From the NCBI GenBank assembly GCA_021802115.1, contig JAKABA010000017.1:1-50679 (forward strand): DNA of 50,679 nucleotides, read 5' to 3'. The stretch comes from a bacterium. GTDB taxonomy: Bacteria; Chloroflexota; Dormibacteria; UBA8260; Bog-877. The stretch's first letter is position 1; each line of letters opens with the position of its first letter. The notes below the pieces were generated by a model. The model did not search any database. It was not told where the DNA came from and was given only the letters and a program-made list of their open reading frames with translations. A program made the translations under genes and the position numbers. Positions 31,756-41,591 of the stretch are shown here, piece after piece.

Positions 31756-33432
31756 CTCCCGGTAGTCGCCGAATACCTCCTTCATGGCGGAGATGATCTC
31801 CCCCTCGGTGCAAAGCGACCGCACGCAGTCCAGGATTGGCAGCATGAGGTTTTGGTCCGAGCGGGCCGCGTCTCGAAGCCGGTCGAGAGCGTTGGCCACA
31901 CCCTGGCCGTCCCGGCGCTGGCGCAGGGACGCCACCGCCGCCTTCTGGTCATCCTCGGCGGACTGGTCGATGCGCAGCAGCGTTGGGGGCTCCTCGTCCG
32001 TGCTGACGAAGGCGTTGACCCCGACCACCAGCCGCTCACCTCTGTCCAGCTGCTGCTGGTAGCGAAAGGCCGCGTCCGCGATCTCACGCTGGAAGAAGCC
32101 ATCCTCGATGCATGCGAGCACCCCGCCGCGCTGGTCGATCTCCTCGAAGTATCGTTCGGCCTCCGCCTCCATCCGGTTGGTCAGCTCCTCCACGAAGTAG
32201 GAGCCGCCCAAAGGGTCGATGGTGGTGGTTACCCCGGTTTCGTACGCGATTATCTGCTGGGTGCGCAGCGCGATCTGGGCCGCCTTGGCGGTGGGCAGCG
32301 CCAGGACCTCGTCCATGGCGTTGGTGTGCAGCGACTGGGTTCCCCCAAGGACGGCTGCCAGCGCCTCCAGCGCGGTGCGGGCGATATTGTTCTCCACCTG
32401 CTGCGCGGTCAGCGAGCAGCCCGCGGTCTGGGTGTGGAAGCGCATGAGCCAGGAGCGCTGGTCCTTGGCGTGGTACCGGTCCCGCATCCGCCGCGCCCAG
32501 ATCCGGCGTGCCGCCCGGTACTTGGCGATCTCCTCGAAGAAGTCGATGTGGCTGTTGAAGAAGAAGCTCAGCTGAGGGGCGAACGAGTCCACGTCGAGGC
32601 CCGCCCCGATCCCGGCCTCGACGTAGGCGAACCCGTCCGCGAGCGTGAAGGCGAGCTCCTGCACCGCCGTCGAGCCAGCCTCTCGGATGTGGTATCCCGA
32701 GATGCTGATGGGATGCCAGCGCGGGATGTTGCGGCTGCAGAAGGAGACGACATCCGTCACCAGCCGCAGGCTCGGCTCGGGGGGATAGATGTACTCCTTC
32801 TGGGCGATGTACTCCTTCAGGATGTCGTTCTGGAGGGTGCCACCGAGCCGCTCCGCCGCCACCCCCTGACGCTCCGCCACCCCGACGTACATCGCCAGCA
32901 GGATGGCGGCCGGCGAGTTGATCGTCATCGAGGTCGTGACCCGGCCGAGATCGATTCCCGAGAAGAGTTGCTCCATGTCCTCCAAGGAGTCGATCGCCAC
33001 TCCGCAGCGGCCGACCTCCCCCTGTCCCAGGGGGTCGTCCGAGTCGCGGCCCATCAGGGTCGGCATGTCGAAGGCGACGGAGAGCCCGGTCTGGCCCTGC
33101 TCCAAGAGGAACCGGTAGCGCTGGTTGGTCTCAGCGGCGGTCCCGAAGCCCGCGAACTGCCGCATGGTGAAGATCTTGTCCCGGTACATGGAGGGATAGA
33201 CACCCCTGGTGTAGGGGAACTCGCCCGGGTAGCCGATCTCGCGGGCGTAGTCGTGCCCCGCCATCGCCGAGGGGGTGTAGAGAGGCTCGACCGGGAGCCC
33301 GGAGAGCGTCTCTGGCGGCGGCAAAAAGCCGTTGCGCCCGGCGCGTTCGCGGGAAGCGCGGTAGCGCTTGGCCCAGCGCTCCAGGGCCTCCTCGTCGTCG
33401 ACCATGGCGCTCTGCTTCTGGTCCAGCATCAC
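31741..33432 (-). CDS. Acyl-CoA mutase large subunit, isobutyryl-CoA mutase-type active site
   Basis: A 563-residue substrate-binding subunit of a B12 mutase lacking its own cobalamin domain. The TIM barrel is complete ([60 protein letters not shown]). Counting from GTG 33432, Phe93 (RQF) and Gln211 ([10 protein letters not shown]) occupy the positions of Tyr89 and Arg207 in methylmalonyl-CoA mutase, with identical spacing (118) and His248 matching His244. Phe and Gln are the residues of isobutyryl-CoA mutase (Phe80/Gln198), so isobutyryl/butyryl-CoA is the likelier substrate pair. It follows meaB with a TGATG-type overlap; ATG 33429 is an alternative start. Confidence 0.9.
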   Translation of the reverse strand: MMLDQKQSAMVDDEEALERWAKRYRASRERAGRNGFLPPPETLSGLPVEPLYTPSAMAGHDYAREIGYPGEFPYTRGVYPSMYRDKIFTMRQFAGFGTAAETNQRYRFLLEQGQTGLSVAFDMPTLMGRDSDDPLGQGEVGRCGVAIDSLEDMEQLFSGIDLGRVTTSMTINSPAAILLAMYVGVAERQGVAAERLGGTLQNDILKEYIAQKEYIYPPEPSLRLVTDVVSFCSRNIPRWHPISISGYHIREAGSTAVQELAFTLADGFAYVEAGIGAGLDVDSFAPQLSFFFNSHIDFFEEIAKYRAARRIWARRMRDRYHAKDQRSWLMRFHTQTAGCSLTAQQVENNIARTALEALAAVLGGTQSLHTNAMDEVLALPTAKAAQIALRTQQIIAYETGVTTTIDPLGGSYFVEELTNRMEAEAERYFEEIDQRGGVLACIEDGFFQREIADAAFRYQQQLDRGERLVVGVNAFVSTDEEPPTLLRIDQSAEDDQKAAVASLRQRRDGQGVANALDRLRDAARSDQNLMLPILDCVRSLCTEGEIISAMKEVFGDYRESPSF

Positions 33433-34463
33433 AGGTCCCTCCGGGTGGCGGCCGCGACGGCGGCCGCGGATACCTCTATGTTGCGCCGCTGGTGGGCGAG
33501 GCGGTCCAGCAGGAGCTCGGCGATGCGCTCGGGGTCGGCCCGCCGGGCGTCCTCCGCGGGCAGGGACGAATCCTCGCGGGCCAGTTCGGCCGCCGCAAAC
33601 TCGCGGGCTCGCAGCGCCACCAGCTCGGCCACCTCATCCCGCAGGCGGCGCACCCTCCGCTGGCCCAGCTCGCCCGACTGCTGGAGGTGGGAGCGATGGT
33701 GATCGATCGCGGTCGCCAGCTCCGCGACCCCTTCCGCACCCTGAGTCGCGGTCGCCCGCACCACGGTGGGCAGCCAGCCGCGGTCCGGGCGGGAGAGCCG
33801 GATCATGTCCCGCAGCTCCCGGGTCACCCGCTCCACCCCGGGAAGGTCCGCCTTGTTGACCGCGAAGACGTCCGCGATCTCGGTGATGCCGGCCTTGATG
33901 ACCTGCACCCCGTCGCCGGTGCCGGGGGTGGTCACCACCACCACCGTGTCCGCGATCTCACAGATCTCCAGCTCCGACTGGCCAACCCCGACCGTCTCCA
34001 CCACCACCATCTCCCACCCCAGGGCATCCAGCAATCGCACCGCCCCCCGGGTCGCCAGGGAAACCCCGCCCAGGTGGCCGCGGGCCCCCATGCTGCGGAT
34101 GAACACCCCCTGGTCAAGGGCATGCCGCTGCATCCGCACCCGGTCCCCCAGGATGGCGCCGCCGGTGAATGGGCTGTTGGGATCCACCGCCAGCACCGCC
34201 ACCCGGCGACCCTGCTGCCGCCACAGGCTGGTGAGGCTGTCGGCCAGAGTGCTCTTCCCAGAGCCCGGGGGACCGGTCAGGCCGACGACGTGAGCCCCCG
34301 CTGTATCGGCGTCACTGCGCCCCGCCCAGAGCGCCTGGAGCAGCTCACCGCCGCCGGGCGCCCCGGCCTCGATCTCGGAGATGGCCCGCGCGAGCGAGCG
34401 GATGTCGCCCGCCAGCAGCGCCTCGGGTCCGATGCTTGCCACCATCTCATGGTAGAGACGCAT
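33429..34463 (-). CDS. meaB: MeaB/ArgK-type GTPase, mutase chaperone
   Basis: A 344-residue G3E GTPase that loads and protects B12-dependent mutases. The P-loop is [10 protein letters not shown], followed by switch-region residues [15 protein letters not shown] and VNKADLPG for guanine specificity. C-terminal helices form the dimer arm. It is the first gene of a two-gene operon with the mutase large subunit and overlaps its start. Fused versions (IcmF) join the same three functions in one chain; here they are separate. Confidence 0.94.
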   Translation of the reverse strand: MRLYHEMVASIGPEALLAGDIRSLARAISEIEAGAPGGGELLQALWAGRSDADTAGAHVVGLTGPPGSGKSTLADSLTSLWRQQGRRVAVLAVDPNSPFTGGAILGDRVRMQRHALDQGVFIRSMGARGHLGGVSLATRGAVRLLDALGWEMVVVETVGVGQSELEICEIADTVVVVTTPGTGDGVQVIKAGITEIADVFAVNKADLPGVERVTRELRDMIRLSRPDRGWLPTVVRATATQGAEGVAELATAIDHHRSHLQQSGELGQRRVRRLRDEVAELVALRAREFAAAELAREDSSLPAEDARRADPERIAELLLDRLAHQRRNIEVSAAAVAAATRRDL

Positions 34464-34688
34464 CGCCCGTCATGCCCGGAGGTCGGCGGCCCAAGCGACG
34501 ATCCCGACCGGGGCACGGCTGAGGGATGCCCGCCCGGCCCCGGATCCTGCTAGCAGCGCCGACTCCGACCAGCAGAGCCTGGGCATCCGGTCCGGGCCTC
34601 CAGCGGACGAGAGGTCCGGTGCCGGGCTGGGCCGGGGAGGCCGCGGGTGGCGAAAGCTCCCCGTCTCAGGGCCCGGGGACTCCGCCAT

Positions 34689-35726
34689 TCAGACCCGTAG
34701 GGCGCTTAGGTAGCTGTCCTCGGCGGCGTAGTCGTCGGGGGCGGGGCCGTACTCATCGACCAGGGCCGCGAAGCTGCGATCCGGGTCTTCGCCTGCGGCC
34801 CTGGAGACCAGCCAGTCGATCTCGTCCGCCACCGTGGTCGCGTAGTCGCCGCACGGAATGTACCCGAGGCGTCGGGCGGCACCGGTGTCGAGGACCACCG
34901 GGGGGAATCTGTCCCATGGGTGCCACCCCAAGCCCTCCGGAGCTCCGTCGTCGAGCGCGACCTCCTGCCAGCGGTGACCAAGACGAGCGGCGATCACCTG
35001 GGCGATGCGGCGACCGTCGGGACAGTCCGGGTCGGCTGCGTTCAGCACTCTGCGCCCGGGCTGCTCAGCCACCGTCTGGATCAGAGCGGCGAGGTTGAGC
35101 GCGGCACTCGGATGATCCGCACCCCGACCGCCGCGCGCCAGCAGCACCGCGGGGCGGCGGTCCAACACGCGCTTCACGAAGTGCCACTCACGGGGCTGCC
35201 GGCTCCAGGCGCCGTGGACCTTGGAAGCGCGCAGCACGGTGACGGGATGCCCGCAACCCAGCAGGGTCTCCTCGGCCGCGACCTTGTTCGGCCCGTACCC
35301 ATCGCGACTGTTGTACGCGGCCCCGTTGGGGCGGAGCGTCGGCTGGTCTTCGGCGATCGGCCGCGCGAACAAAGGTGGGCTCTCAGAGTTGGAATGCCGT
35401 CCCTGGTCGTCGACGTACACCGCCTTGCTGGAGATCATGACGGCCGAGGTCACGTCGGCCAGCAGTGGGATCAACGCCGCCGCATCCTCGGCGGTGTAGC
35501 AGACGCAGTCCACCAGCAGGTCCGCGCCGCCCGCCAGGACCGTGGCGAGGGCCAAGCGGTCGTGCCGATCCGACGCGAGGAAGCTCGCGGAGGAGGTGGG
35601 GAACCCCGTCGGCACCCGGCCGGGATCGCGGCCGGTGACGGTCACCTCCCACCCCGCGACCGTGAGCCTGCGGGTGACCGCCCAGCCGATCGCCCCGGTC
35701 CCGCCCAGAACTACCGCCCGTTTCAA
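34689..35726 (-). CDS. NAD-dependent epimerase/dehydratase-like protein
   Basis: A 345-residue extended short-chain dehydrogenase. The nucleotide-binding motif is VVLGGTGAIGWAV at the N-terminus, and the catalytic pair is in DGYGPNKVAAE (YxxxK). The C-terminal half carries substrate-binding helices typical of sugar-nucleotide epimerases or isoflavone-reductase-like enzymes. The start codon is TTG without a clear ribosome site. No sugar-pathway neighbours are present, so the substrate is unknown. Confidence 0.8.
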   Translation of the reverse strand: MKRAVVLGGTGAIGWAVTRRLTVAGWEVTVTGRDPGRVPTGFPTSSASFLASDRHDRLALATVLAGGADLLVDCVCYTAEDAAALIPLLADVTSAVMISSKAVYVDDQGRHSNSESPPLFARPIAEDQPTLRPNGAAYNSRDGYGPNKVAAEETLLGCGHPVTVLRASKVHGAWSRQPREWHFVKRVLDRRPAVLLARGGRGADHPSAALNLAALIQTVAEQPGRRVLNAADPDCPDGRRIAQVIAARLGHRWQEVALDDGAPEGLGWHPWDRFPPVVLDTGAARRLGYIPCGDYATTVADEIDWLVSRAAGEDPDRSFAALVDEYGPAPDDYAAEDSYLSALRV

Positions 35727-36115
35727 GGAACCGGCCAGCGAACCGCCGCCTCGACTCCGGTCCGAGGCGCCAGACGCGGCCGCGCGGGCCGACCCAGGAG
35801 TAGCGGGAGGCCACCACCGTCAGGCCCCCCCGCGGGACCCCTCGGGACGGCGGTGAACCTGCGGATGCAGACGGCTACCGGAACCGCTGGACTGACGACG
35901 CCCACTCCCCCATGGTAGGCGAGGTTCGCGGTCGCGGCCGGAGCTTTCCGGCTGGCGCCTGTTCTAGCGAGGCCGGGTCGCCGGCCGAGGGAGGCTGACA
36001 CTCGGTCAATGGGCGGACTCCAACGGCCTTCGGGGAACTCCCCCGCGAGTGCCTGCGACAACGCCGCCGGGGCGTAACCGCCACGGCCGTCCGCTCGTTT
36101 CCCGGGCCAGGTGCG
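35727..36115. other. Intergenic stretch without supported gene
   Basis: About 390 nt between divergently placed genes. Frames here are composition-driven and show no recognisable protein, RNA or strong promoter. Confidence 0.3.
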
Positions 36116-36997
36116 ATGAGCTCCATGGGGACGGCGGTTTCCCACCTCGTCAGGGTGTGGGCCCGACACGGGCCCCACCGATTGGCGCTGGCCAGCCTCT
36201 GGGCGGCGGCGGGCCTGGCGATGGTCGGCTGCGCCGTCGGCCCGACGTCACATCCCCGCCCCACCCCCCAACCCTCGCCGAGGGCCTCGCCCTCGCCCTC
36301 GCCCCCGAGCTGGCCCCAGCCGGTGGGACAGGCGATGGCGGTTGTCGCCGCCACCAGCAGGATCCCACTCGAGGCTCCGCTGGAGCTGCCATTGGCGGAG
36401 ACGACACCTAACTCGGCGCGGGTGGTGGCGCAGGCCAACAGCTACCAGGTCGAGCTCTACCACTGCCTGGTGGCACTGCCGGTCAACGACCCCTTGGTGG
36501 GCGGTGGCAGCTGTGGGTCCATGGCCAACATCTACGGTGACTTCGGCGGGACCGGGTACGCCACCGGGACCGCCGCCCGCACTGCGGTGCTCGCCACCAA
36601 CATCCCTCCCGGCTCGCGCTGCCAGGAGCGCAGCCTGGCCTACCTCCAGCCCGGACTCCCAGCCACGGTGTTCTCGGCGCCGGGATCCGGACCGTGCCTG
36701 GTCACCTGGCGAGAGGGCGATTGGACGATTACGCTGGAGGGCGACCTGGGAGTGGGCGCCTCCTCCGATGTCGGCTCGGCGTGGCCGCCGGTCGCCCAGT
36801 CGGTGGTCGGCTACCTTGACCACCATCTGCTTCCACCGGACGTGGGCTCGTTCGTCCTGGACCTGGCACCCGACGGCCTTCACAGCTCGCTCGCCTGGGC
36901 GGCTGGGGACGTCGTCTACTCGGTCGGTGTGCTGCACGGAGCCGTACCGGCGGCGGAGATGGCGGTCACCATGATGCCCTTCCCCACCGCCCCCTGA
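36116..36997 (+). CDS. Predicted lipoprotein of unknown function
   Basis: A 293-residue exported protein. The signal segment LALASLWAAAGLAMVGC ends in a lipobox cysteine (MVGC-AV). A Pro/Ser-rich linker of about 30 residues follows, then a globular domain with four cysteines (YHCLVALP, GGSCGS, SRCQERS, GPCLVTW) able to form two disulfides. A C-terminal region (VGYLDHHLLPPDVGSFVLDLAPDG) completes it. No family was recognised. Confidence 0.68.
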   Translation: MSSMGTAVSHLVRVWARHGPHRLALASLWAAAGLAMVGCAVGPTSHPRPTPQPSPRASPSPSPPSWPQPVGQAMAVVAATSRIPLEAPLELPLAETTPNSARVVAQANSYQVELYHCLVALPVNDPLVGGGSCGSMANIYGDFGGTGYATGTAARTAVLATNIPPGSRCQERSLAYLQPGLPATVFSAPGSGPCLVTWREGDWTITLEGDLGVGASSDVGSAWPPVAQSVVGYLDHHLLPPDVGSFVLDLAPDGLHSSLAWAAGDVVYSVGVLHGAVPAAEMAVTMMPFPTAP

Positions 36998-37051
36998 GCA
37001 GCCCGACGCGGCGACGGTCGGTCGGCACTGCCGGCGGGCCGGCCTGAGAGC

Positions 37052-38191
37052 TCAGCCGAGCAGTTTCTTGGCGATCACGACCCGCTGGATCTGGTTGGTG
37101 CCCTCGTAGATCTGGGTGATCTTGGCATCTCGCATCATGCGCTCCACCGGAAACTCGTTGACGTAGCCGTAGCCCCCCAGGATCTGCACCGCGTCGGTGG
37201 TCACCCGCATGGCGGCATCGGAGGCGACCAGCTTGGCCATCGCCGCCAGCTCGGTCATGCGCGGGTCGGCGGCGTCCACGGCGCGGCAGGCCTCATGCAC
37301 CAGGCAGCGGGCCGCCTCCATCTGGGCGGCCATGTCCGCCAGCATGAACTGCAGCCCCTGGAACTCCGCGATCGGGTGACCGAACTGGTGACGTTGGCGG
37401 GCATACCCCAGGGCGTACTCCAGAGCCCCCGCGCCGATCCCGAGGGCCTGGGAGCCGATCTGCGGGCGCGAACGGTCCAGCACCCCCATGGCGATCTTGA
37501 ACCCGTCCCCCTCTGCTCCCAGCCGCCGCTCCGCGGGGACTCGGCAGGAGGAGAAGATGAGCTCCGCGGTGTTGCTGCCCCTGATGCCCAGCTTGCCATG
37601 GATCTCGCGGCGCTCCAGTCCCGCCGCGTCGCCGTCCACCAGAAATGCCGAGATCCCCCGGGTCCTGGCCTCCGGCTCCGTGGAGGCGAAGACGACGATG
37701 AGATCGGCGACGCCGCCGTTGGTGATCCACATCTTGGAGCCGTCCAGAACGTATTCGTCCCCCTCGCGGCGCGCCCTTGTCCGCATCGAGCCGGCGTCGC
37801 TGCCGGCGTCGGGTTCCGACAGGGCGTAGGCGGCGATCTTGCGGCCGCTGGCGAGCTCGGGCAGGTACGCCCGCTTCTGCTCATCGCTGCCGCCGATGAG
37901 AATGGGGTACCCTCCCAGCGCCTGCACCGCCAGCAGGAGCGCCGAGGTGGCGCAGACCTGGGCCACCTCCTCGATCACCTGGGAAAGGGTGAGCGCGGAG
38001 CCGGAGAGGCCGCCGTACTCCGGGGGGAAGGCGACCGCGAAGGCATCGTGCTCGCGGAACAGGTCCACGACATCCCAGGGGAACTCTCCCGTCCGATCGA
38101 TCTCGGCGGCGCGCGGGGCGATGCGCGCCCGGGCCAGCTCCCGTACGCTCTGCCGGATCGTCTCGCGCTCGATCTCGACCTCAACTGCCAT
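37052..38191 (-). CDS. Acyl-CoA dehydrogenase
   Basis: A 379-residue FAD flavoprotein that forms the alpha-beta double bond in acyl-CoA. Family blocks include [53 protein letters not shown] and LGGYGYVNEFPVER. The catalytic Glu is in QIYEGTNQIQR. ATG 38191 is preferred, with GGAGG 8 nt upstream, over the GTG at 38206. TACAAT (38229-38234, minus strand) is the likely -10. Short- or branched-chain substrates are likely, but chain length cannot be read from the sequence alone. Confidence 0.93.
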   Translation of the reverse strand: MAVEVEIERETIRQSVRELARARIAPRAAEIDRTGEFPWDVVDLFREHDAFAVAFPPEYGGLSGSALTLSQVIEEVAQVCATSALLLAVQALGGYPILIGGSDEQKRAYLPELASGRKIAAYALSEPDAGSDAGSMRTRARREGDEYVLDGSKMWITNGGVADLIVVFASTEPEARTRGISAFLVDGDAAGLERREIHGKLGIRGSNTAELIFSSCRVPAERRLGAEGDGFKIAMGVLDRSRPQIGSQALGIGAGALEYALGYARQRHQFGHPIAEFQGLQFMLADMAAQMEAARCLVHEACRAVDAADPRMTELAAMAKLVASDAAMRVTTDAVQILGGYGYVNEFPVERMMRDAKITQIYEGTNQIQRVVIAKKLLG

Positions 38192-38228
38192 CCGGCGGTC
38201 CTCCACCCGGGATTGCCCCCTACCCGAA

Positions 38229-38251
38229 ATTGTAGGCGCCTCGCGAGGCGC
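38229..38251 (-). promoter_or_regulatory. Palindrome abutting the -10 box of the acyl-CoA dehydrogenase gene
   Basis: GCGCCTCGCGAGGCGC at 38236-38251 is a perfect 16-bp palindrome. TACAAT (38229-38234, minus strand) follows it after one base. The palindrome lies 18 nt past the kinase stop codon, so it may be that gene's terminator stem or an operator for the dehydrogenase. Confidence 0.5.
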
Positions 38252-38269
38252 GGCCCGCCCAGCTGGCGG

Positions 38270-40273
38270 TCAAACCGCGGGGGCGGGCTCCCGGCAGGTT
38301 AGCACCTGGTCCACGATTTGCAGCAGGTCCTTCACGTTCACGGGCTTGGTCAGATAGCCGTCGGCGCCAGCCGCCAAGTAGCGCTCCCTCTGTCCGGGCG
38401 AGGCGTCTGCGGTCAGCATGTATATGGCGCTGTTCGAGGTCGCTTCCAAAGCGCGCAGGCGTCTCAACACCTCGATCCCGTCGATATCCGGCAGATGGTG
38501 GTCGAGGAGGATCAACTTCGGAGCGTGTTCGGCCGCGAGTTCCAGCCCCAACTGTCCCTGCATGGCGGGCATGACCCGGGTCAGCGGACGATCTCGCACC
38601 AAGCGCTCGACCAGCCGCAGGTTGGACAGGTTGTCCTCGATGTAGAGCACGATGCCTTCCGGCTCGCAGCCGTCGGGAAAGGCGGCCTGCGGCCGTGCCC
38701 CAATCGAGGGCTCGCTTACCACCTCCGCGACAGCGGCGCCAAAATCGATCGAGATCTCGGTTCCGCGACCCTCTGCACTGGTCACCGAGATCGCTCCACT
38801 CATCGCTTCGACCAGAGACTTGCACAGCGCCAACCCCAAACCCGTGCCCGTCACGGACCCGCTCTCCCGCCCTAGCCGATCGAAGGGGTTGAACAGCCGT
38901 GGAAGCATCTCCTCAGGGATCCCGATCCCAGAGTCCGACACCCTCATGCCCACCCGGGCGGTCCCCGTCTGGATCAGGTCGACCGCGACCCATCCCCCTG
39001 GCCGGTTATATTTCAACGCATTTGACAGCAAGTTGAGCATGACCTGCTTGAGCCGCTGTCGGTCGGCCTGAATGAGGCAGGGGCCAGACGGCAAGTTGGT
39101 CCGAAGATCACAGCCTGCCCGGTGCGCCGCCGGCCGCATCAGTTGCACCGACTCCTCCACGACTTCGCCGGCATCGACCGGTTCGATCGACAGGGCCAGC
39201 CGCCCCTGCTCGATGCGTGCCAGGTCCAGGATCTCGTTGATGAGGTCCAGGAGGTGGTGGCCCGCCTTCAGGATCTGCTCAACGCTCTCCTGGTCGTCGG
39301 CACTCTTCGACTCCATCTCCAACAGCTGCCCAAACCCCAAGATCGCGTTGAGGGGGGTTCGCAGCTCATGGCTCATCCTTGACAGGAATTCCGTCTTCGC
39401 CTGGCTCGCGTTCTGTGCGGCTAAGGTCGCCTCCCGGGCCTCGGCCTCCCGCTGCGCCAGCAGCCCAGCTGCTTCGTTCACGGCCCTGGCCAACTGCCCG
39501 ACCTCATCAGCGGCGTCCGCTACTGGGGCAAGGTCAAGCCCCAACGGGAGTCTGGCTGCATTGCGTTTGACAGCTCCGATGCGCCGCCCGATCCCTCGAG
39601 TGAAGAGGGCCATGGCAAGGACCCCGCCCGCAAGTCCTAGTGGAATCGTCAGTATGAGCACCACCAGCACGCCGATCTCAGCTCCTGACAGTGCCCGGTC
39701 GTGTGCGGCCACCCTTGCCCGCTCGTAGGCGATCAAGCGGGAGATTTGCTGCCGGACCTCGTCCATCGTCGTCTTGCCGAGCGCGAGCGCCGGCTGCAGC
39801 GTCGCCACCGGCGCGCCCGCGCTGGCACGCAGCTGGTTGAGCGTTCCCATCTCCCGATGGGCCAAGGCGATCAAGCGCGCGATGTCCCGCGAAGCCGGCA
39901 GTTGGTTGGGTTCTCGGGTTTCACTTTTGAGCGAATCCAAGAGGGCTGGAAGTTGGTGAACTGCCATGCCATATGGCTGTAGAAAGCTGACTTTGCCGCT
40001 GAGCAGATAACCCCTGACCCCGGTCTCCGCATCGAGCAGGGCTGAAAGCGCATCCTGCCCGGACTGGGTCAGCGTAGCGGCCTGGTTGGCAGAATTCCGG
40101 TCGGACGACTCGGCCCTGGTCAGGTACAGCAGGGAGGCCCAGTTGACGGCCAGGACCAATAGGGGTATGGCAACCACCACGGCTCCCTTCACGTTGAGAG
40201 GAAGGTCCGCCCAACGCCACCGGGCGCTGCGCCACCATCGCACGCCCGCCGCCGCCAGTCTCGTCCCCGTCAC
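38270..40273 (-). CDS. CHASE3-HAMP hybrid histidine kinase with receiver domain
   Basis: About 667 residues. A first TM helix (GAVVVAIPLLVLAVNWASLLYL region) precedes an extracytoplasmic CHASE3 domain with the signature AETGVRGYLLSG. A second TM helix (VLVVLILTIPLGLAGGVLA), HAMP, HisKA (His at about residue 302 in MSHELRTPLN), HATPase_c (NLLSNALKYN, DSGIGIP, GTGLGLAL) and a receiver follow (phospho-Asp at about 591 in LILLDHHLPD, Lys in TKP). It sits 7 nt after the EAL regulator. GTG 40273 is chosen as the first start after that gene's stop; 40306 and 40330 are alternatives. Confidence 0.92.
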   Translation of the reverse strand: MTGTRLAAAGVRWWRSARWRWADLPLNVKGAVVVAIPLLVLAVNWASLLYLTRAESSDRNSANQAATLTQSGQDALSALLDAETGVRGYLLSGKVSFLQPYGMAVHQLPALLDSLKSETREPNQLPASRDIARLIALAHREMGTLNQLRASAGAPVATLQPALALGKTTMDEVRQQISRLIAYERARVAAHDRALSGAEIGVLVVLILTIPLGLAGGVLAMALFTRGIGRRIGAVKRNAARLPLGLDLAPVADAADEVGQLARAVNEAAGLLAQREAEAREATLAAQNASQAKTEFLSRMSHELRTPLNAILGFGQLLEMESKSADDQESVEQILKAGHHLLDLINEILDLARIEQGRLALSIEPVDAGEVVEESVQLMRPAAHRAGCDLRTNLPSGPCLIQADRQRLKQVMLNLLSNALKYNRPGGWVAVDLIQTGTARVGMRVSDSGIGIPEEMLPRLFNPFDRLGRESGSVTGTGLGLALCKSLVEAMSGAISVTSAEGRGTEISIDFGAAVAEVVSEPSIGARPQAAFPDGCEPEGIVLYIEDNLSNLRLVERLVRDRPLTRVMPAMQGQLGLELAAEHAPKLILLDHHLPDIDGIEVLRRLRALEATSNSAIYMLTADASPGQRERYLAAGADGYLTKPVNVKDLLQIVDQVLTCREPAPAV

Positions 40274-40280
40274 GGCGGGT

Positions 40281-41591
40281 CTATGCCTTGACCCATTGCC
40301 GCTCACGAAGAGCAGCAAGGTTGACGGCAAGCGTCAGTGCCTGGGGCAATTCCGGATCTGGTCGGCGCAACAGGTATCCCTGGCCCTGTGAGACGCCCAG
40401 CTCTTGCAAGGCATGCAGTTCCTCGTGCGTCTCCACGCCCTCGGCCACGACCTTGGCACCCAAGGCGTCACTCAAAACCAGCAAAGCAGTTGTGAGCGCC
40501 CGTCGGGCCGGGTCGCGATCCAGTCCTTGGATCAGGGAGCGGTCCAGCTTGATCACGTCCGGCTCCAATCGCAGTACGTGCTGAAAGCTGGAGATCCCAG
40601 CGCCCGTGTCGTCGATCGCCAAACCCACCCCTAACGTCTTCAAATGTGCTCGCACCTTGAGCAGCTCCGCGTAATCATCGACCGCGGTGTGCTCAGTGAG
40701 TTCCACCACCAACCGCTCCGCAGCCGATGCCAGTAGTCGCCTGCTCAGCCGTTCCGAAGAGAGTGCTTGGGGAGACAGGTTGATCGCCAGGTACCCAGGC
40801 GGGGAGTAGGTGGCCCACTTCGCAATCGCCCGGCTCACCACACAGATCTCAGCCTCGACGCCCAGCCCAACACGATGCGCGTCCTCGAACCACAGATCTG
40901 GCGGCCTCGGCGGAGTCTCCTCGAAGCGGGCCAGCGCCTCCAGTCCCACCACCGCACCCGTTTGAAGGTTGACGATGGGCTGGAATGCCACGTCGAACCC
41001 CTGCCCGTCGAGAACCCTGCGGACCCTGGCTTCGATGGCCTGCTGCACCCGCTCTGCCGAGTGGCGGCGCTCGCGTTCCGAGCTGACTTCTGCTTCCAAC
41101 CGGGAGGCTCGAGCGCGCAACTGGTGGTTCAAAGCCCGCGTCGTAAGCAGATTGCGCACGCGCAGAACCACTTCCGAGTAGTCAAAGGGTTTGGTGATGA
41201 AATCGGTGGCCCCGGCGTCCAGCGCCCGATCTCGAGCCGCCCGGGAAGCGTCGGCAGTTACGACCACGATCGGGAGAAAGTCGTCGGACGCGACCATCGC
41301 CCGCAGCGCTGGGAGGATCTCGAATCCACTGACCGCCGGCATGTGAAGGTCCAGCAGCACCAGATCTGGGCGATCGTCACGTGCCGCCGTGAGAACCGTC
41401 GTTGGATCGGTGGTCGATATGACGTTCGGGTAGCCCGCTCTGTGGAGCATCCGTTCCAAGAGCCGAACGTTGGAGAGGTTGTCGTCTACGACAAGGATCC
41501 GCGCCGGGGACGGGGCGGCACCATCATCGCCGCCACTTGGGAGACGGGCGTCAGCATCACCTCCACATCCTCGCTCCGCCTCGTATACCAT
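40281..41591 (-). CDS. Response regulator with EAL phosphodiesterase output
   Basis: A 436-residue protein with an N-terminal receiver domain (ILVVDDN, phospho-Asp81 in LVLLDLHMP, TKPF), a coiled linker, and an EAL domain. The EAL domain keeps Glu218 in GLEALARF, NLSPQAL, ELTEHTAV, the paired Asp of AIDDTGAG (normally DDFGTG), IKLDRSLI and AEGVET, so c-di-GMP hydrolysis is plausible. ATG 41591 follows AGAGGAG. The partner kinase gene begins 7 nt after its stop, so phosphorylation by that kinase is the natural inference. Confidence 0.92.
   Translation of the reverse strand: MVYEAERGCGGDADARLPSGGDDGAAPSPARILVVDDNLSNVRLLERMLHRAGYPNVISTTDPTTVLTAARDDRPDLVLLDLHMPAVSGFEILPALRAMVASDDFLPIVVVTADASRAARDRALDAGATDFITKPFDYSEVVLRVRNLLTTRALNHQLRARASRLEAEVSSERERRHSAERVQQAIEARVRRVLDGQGFDVAFQPIVNLQTGAVVGLEALARFEETPPRPPDLWFEDAHRVGLGVEAEICVVSRAIAKWATYSPPGYLAINLSPQALSSERLSRRLLASAAERLVVELTEHTAVDDYAELLKVRAHLKTLGVGLAIDDTGAGISSFQHVLRLEPDVIKLDRSLIQGLDRDPARRALTTALLVLSDALGAKVVAEGVETHEELHALQELGVSQGQGYLLRRPDPELPQALTLAVNLAALRERQWVKA

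Noticed and set aside
31852..33702. Long plus-strand open frame opposite the mutase large subunit
   Set aside because: Antisense shadow; low-complexity Arg/Val/Gly/Leu composition without domains.
34464..34688. Possible cobalamin riboswitch upstream of meaB
   Set aside because: No B12-box or multi-stem pattern could be recognised by eye; a covariance-model search would be decisive.
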